Shown: piece by piece, positions 61,981 to 64,000 of the stretch | Position numbering within the stretch: the stretch's first letter is position 1 | Layout: each line of letters begins with the position of its first letter | From: Tepidiforma flava | GTDB taxonomy: Bacteria; Chloroflexota; Dehalococcoidia; Tepidiformales; Tepidiformaceae | Direction: 5' to 3' | Assembly (NCBI RefSeq): GCF_027594505.1 | Contig: NZ_CP115149.1 | Location: 558,001-622,000, forward strand | DNA length: 64,000 nucleotides | Translations under genes and position numbers: made by a program | Notes under the pieces: generated by a model | What the model was told of the DNA's origin: nothing | The model's input: the letters and a program-made list of their open reading frames with translations, nothing else | The model's database searches: none

Positions 61981-62970
61981 GTGGCGACGATTGCGGTCAT
62001 CGGCTCCGGCGCGGTCGGCGGGTACTATGGCGGGCGGCTCGCGCTGGCGGGCCACGACGTCCGGTTCCTCGTCCGGAGCGAGTACGAGGCGTGGCGAGCG
62101 AACGGGCTCCGGGTGTTCAGCAAGGACGGCGATTTCCACCTGCGGGAGGTGCAGTGCTTCCGCGACCCGCGGGAGATCGGGCCGGCTGACTGGGTGATTT
62201 GCGCGCTGAAGGCGACGGCGATCGGCGAGGCGGCCGAGCTCATCGCGCCCTGCGCGGGGCCGGGGACGCGCATCGTGGCGCTCATGAACGGGCTGGGGAA
62301 TGAGCAGCGGCTGGCCGAGCGGTTCGGCGCCGCGCGGGTGTTCGGCGGGATGGCGTTCGTCTGCATCAACCGGGGCGAGCCGGGGGTGATCCACCACCTC
62401 GACTACGGCCGGGTCTCCATCGGACACCTCGGCGACGACCCGGCGGCATGCGGCGAGCTGGCGGCGTTGCTGCGGAGCGCGGGGATCGATACGGTGGTCG
62501 CGCCGAACCTGCGGTACGCGCGCTGGGAGAAGCTCTGCTGGAACGTGCCGTTCAACGGGCTGAGCGTGGCAGCCGGGGGCGTTGGGACGAAGACCATCCT
62601 GCGCGACGCGGAGCTGCGGGCGTTCGCCGAGGGCGCGATGCGGGAGACCGTGCGGGCCGGGAACGCCGACCTTGCGGCGGCCGGGAGCGAGGCGCGGCTC
62701 GACGAGGAGGACGTGGTAGCGCGGATGTTCGCCCAGACGGAGACGATGGGCGACTACCGGACGAGCATGGTGATTGATTACGCGCTGGGGCGGCCGCTCG
62801 AGTCGGAAGCTATCCTCGGGAACCCGGTGCGGCGGGCGCGGGAGCTGGGTGTCGCCGCGCCGCGCATGGAGGCGCTGTACGCGCTGGTGCGGCACGCCGA
62901 CCTTGCGCGGCGGGGTGAGCGGCGGCTGCTGCAAGCGGGCGACCTGGCAGTTCCCCGTTCGGTTGTTTGA
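61981..62970 (+). CDS. panE: 2-dehydropantoate 2-reductase
   Basis: The GTG at 61981 gives 329 residues starting VATIAVIGSGAVGGYYGGRL, the NADPH-binding Rossmann motif. WEKLCWNVPFNGLSVAAGG contains the catalytic Lys, and the C-terminal Glu/Ser region YRTSMVIDYALGRPLESEAI is typical of PanE/ApbA. It reduces ketopantoate to pantoate in CoA synthesis, though related ketoacid reductases share the fold. The message is probably leaderless. Confidence 0.88.
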   Translation: MATIAVIGSGAVGGYYGGRLALAGHDVRFLVRSEYEAWRANGLRVFSKDGDFHLREVQCFRDPREIGPADWVICALKATAIGEAAELIAPCAGPGTRIVALMNGLGNEQRLAERFGAARVFGGMAFVCINRGEPGVIHHLDYGRVSIGHLGDDPAACGELAALLRSAGIDTVVAPNLRYARWEKLCWNVPFNGLSVAAGGVGTKTILRDAELRAFAEGAMRETVRAGNADLAAAGSEARLDEEDVVARMFAQTETMGDYRTSMVIDYALGRPLESEAILGNPVRRARELGVAAPRMEALYALVRHADLARRGERRLLQAGDLAVPRSVV

Positions 62971-63038
62971 AGAAACCTACCGGGCGGTATAGACTCGCCG
63001 GGCACACGCACTGAGCAGCTGCCCAGGAGGGAGAGAGC

Positions 63039-63560
63039 ATGACCGGGATTCGCGAGATGCTGATCGACGGGATCGAGCAGCTGAACGACTGGTTCGACGA
63101 CGCGCTGAAAGGCCTGACGGACGAGCAGGCGAACTGGCTGCCGCCGGGGAAGACGGTGAGCATCGGGTTCAACGCCTGGCACACGCTGCGGACGCAGGAC
63201 GACATCGTGAACTTCGTGCTGCAGGGGCGGAAGCCGACGGTCTGGATGAGCGAAGGGTTTGCGGAGCGGCTCGGCCTGCCGCCCGTTGGGCAGGGCACCG
63301 GGATGTCGCTGGAGGACGCGCGGGCGCTGCGCGTCTCGGTCGAACCGCTGCGGGAGTACTGCCAGCGGGTGAAGGCCGTGACGCTCGAGTTCGTGAAGAA
63401 CGTCCCGGAGGAGGAGCTGGAGCAGATCCAGCAGATTCGCCCGCTGGGCGAGATGCCGAAGTGGAAGGTGCTCCGGCAGGTGGTGATGACGCACGGGTTC
63501 ATGCACCTGGGCGAAGTGAACACCATCAAGGGCGCCCAGGGGATGGGGTTCTCGATCTGA
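63039..63560 (+). CDS. DinB family protein
   Basis: The 173-residue protein is a DinB four-helix bundle. The likely metal-binding His residues are in FNAWHTLRTQDD and TTHGFMHLGE-like text (MTHGFMHLGEVNTIKGAQG). It may be a metal-dependent thiol-S-transferase; no activity is certain. A TATAGACT box is about 45 nt upstream and GGAGGGAGAG precedes the ATG, so this one has a leader. Confidence 0.88.
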   Translation: MTGIREMLIDGIEQLNDWFDDALKGLTDEQANWLPPGKTVSIGFNAWHTLRTQDDIVNFVLQGRKPTVWMSEGFAERLGLPPVGQGTGMSLEDARALRVSVEPLREYCQRVKAVTLEFVKNVPEEELEQIQQIRPLGEMPKWKVLRQVVMTHGFMHLGEVNTIKGAQGMGFSI

Positions 63561-63655
63561 CGCGGCCGCTGCCCGGCGATTCTGCGTAAGACGAGGCTTG
63601 CCCCGCCGGTCTACGCTGGGAGGATGCGCTGAGGACGGCGCACGGGAGGACGACG

Positions 63656-64000
63656 ATGGACCGGATGGGATGGCTGAGGACGGCTGCGGCGGCAGGGCTG
63701 CTCGCGGCCGGGGCTGCCTTCGCGGCCTGCAGCGACCGGGACGACGGGCCTGCGCCGCCGGCCGCCGGCGGGGAGCCGCCGACCACAACAGCGCCGGCGC
63801 CCACGGAGCCGCCCCCCACGACAGCGCAGCCGACGACGCAGCCGACCCCGGGACGTCCTGCCCCGGCGGGGCCGACGACGGTGCAGATGACGGGGGTGTG
63901 CCCGCCGAACCCGGACCCGGCCCCGGCGAGCGTGGCGGTGGTGACGCAGCCAGCCCCGAATGCGAGCGTGACGAGCCCGCTGACGGTGACGGGGATGGTG
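63656..64000 (+). CDS. Lipoprotein with Gmad2-like domain, N-terminal part
   Basis: The gene runs off the right edge; 115 codons are visible. It starts MDRMGWLRTAAAAGLLAAGA with a signal peptide and a lipobox-like AFAAC (Cys25). A Thr/Pro-rich linker (PPTTTAPAPTEPPPTTAQPT) leads to SVAVVTQPAPNASVTSPLTV, which resembles the start of a spore-germination Gmad2 Ig-like domain. It is probably an extracytoplasmic binding protein. GGGAGG precedes the ATG and a TACGCT box lies at 63611-63616. Confidence 0.8.
   Translation, partial: MDRMGWLRTAAAAGLLAAGAAFAACSDRDDGPAPPAAGGEPPTTTAPAPTEPPPTTAQPTTQPTPGRPAPAGPTTVQMTGVCPPNPDPAPASVAVVTQPAPNASVTSPLTVTGMV

Overview
The window is about 70% G+C bacterial chromosome with no rRNA, tRNA, CRISPR array, insertion sequence or prophage that I can see. 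The gene content suggests a high-GC Chloroflexota-like bacterium (possibly a Tepidiforma/Dehalococcoidia relative). This placement is an inference from general family knowledge: a CPYLGL-type four-cysteine/LysM membrane protein, a short HRW..C-x2-C protein, and many leaderless genes with a TAnnnT box 6-8 nt before the start codon. No marker search was possible.

Layout. 1-10777 (minus strand): contiguous str and S10 operons in the order rpsL-rpsG-fusA-tuf-rpsJ-rplC-rplD-rplW-rplB-rpsS-rplV-rpsC-rplP-rpmC-rpsQ-rplN-rplX-rplE-rpsN (last one cut by the window edge), behind one strong-looking promoter at 10997-11024. 10778-11378 is gene-free. 11379-26204: mixed housekeeping and membrane genes (LysM protein, epimerase, ECF sigma with a membrane anti-sigma-like partner, pyrE, 2-hydroxyacid and glutamate dehydrogenases, MFS exporter, VanZ-like protein, HEWVH membrane protein, RDD protein, enoyl-CoA hydratase, a conserved unknown, a tandem zinc-finger protein, a YncE-like propeller). 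26260-36120 (minus): twelve-gene flagellar operon fliF-fliG-fliH-fliI-fliJ-flgB-flgC-fliE-fliK-flgD-(TIGR02530 type)-flgE. 36253-48383: YqeK/HIT pair, flavin reductases, S9 peptidase, split transketolase, peroxiredoxin, HxlR regulator, a small CxxC protein with its own promoter and terminator, CoA-transferase, alkyltransferase-like protein, and an alpha-galactosidase. 46446-50370 (minus) is a translationally coupled galactose module: galK, nucleotidyltransferase, alpha-galactosidase. 50388-64000: acyl-CoA dehydrogenase, FAH hydrolase, two c-di-GMP (EAL) proteins around folE, TetR, SDR, phosphatase, LLM oxidoreductase, panE, DinB, and a lipoprotein cut by the window edge.

Main points for a second look. 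(1) The plus strand is G-rich at third codon positions whichever way a gene points: minus-strand genes prefer C-ending codons and plus-strand genes G-ending ones. If plus is the leading strand, the ribosomal and flagellar operons run head-on to replication. (2) About 900 bp of the tuf gene reverses this skew, as if copied from a second tuf gene on the other replication strand, and the same block holds a one-base deletion. (3) Two more genes (transketolase C-half, an EAL protein) carry single frameshifts, so sequence error must be excluded. (4) Many genes are leaderless, including a divergent pair whose start codons are 17 bp apart and share one -10 box.
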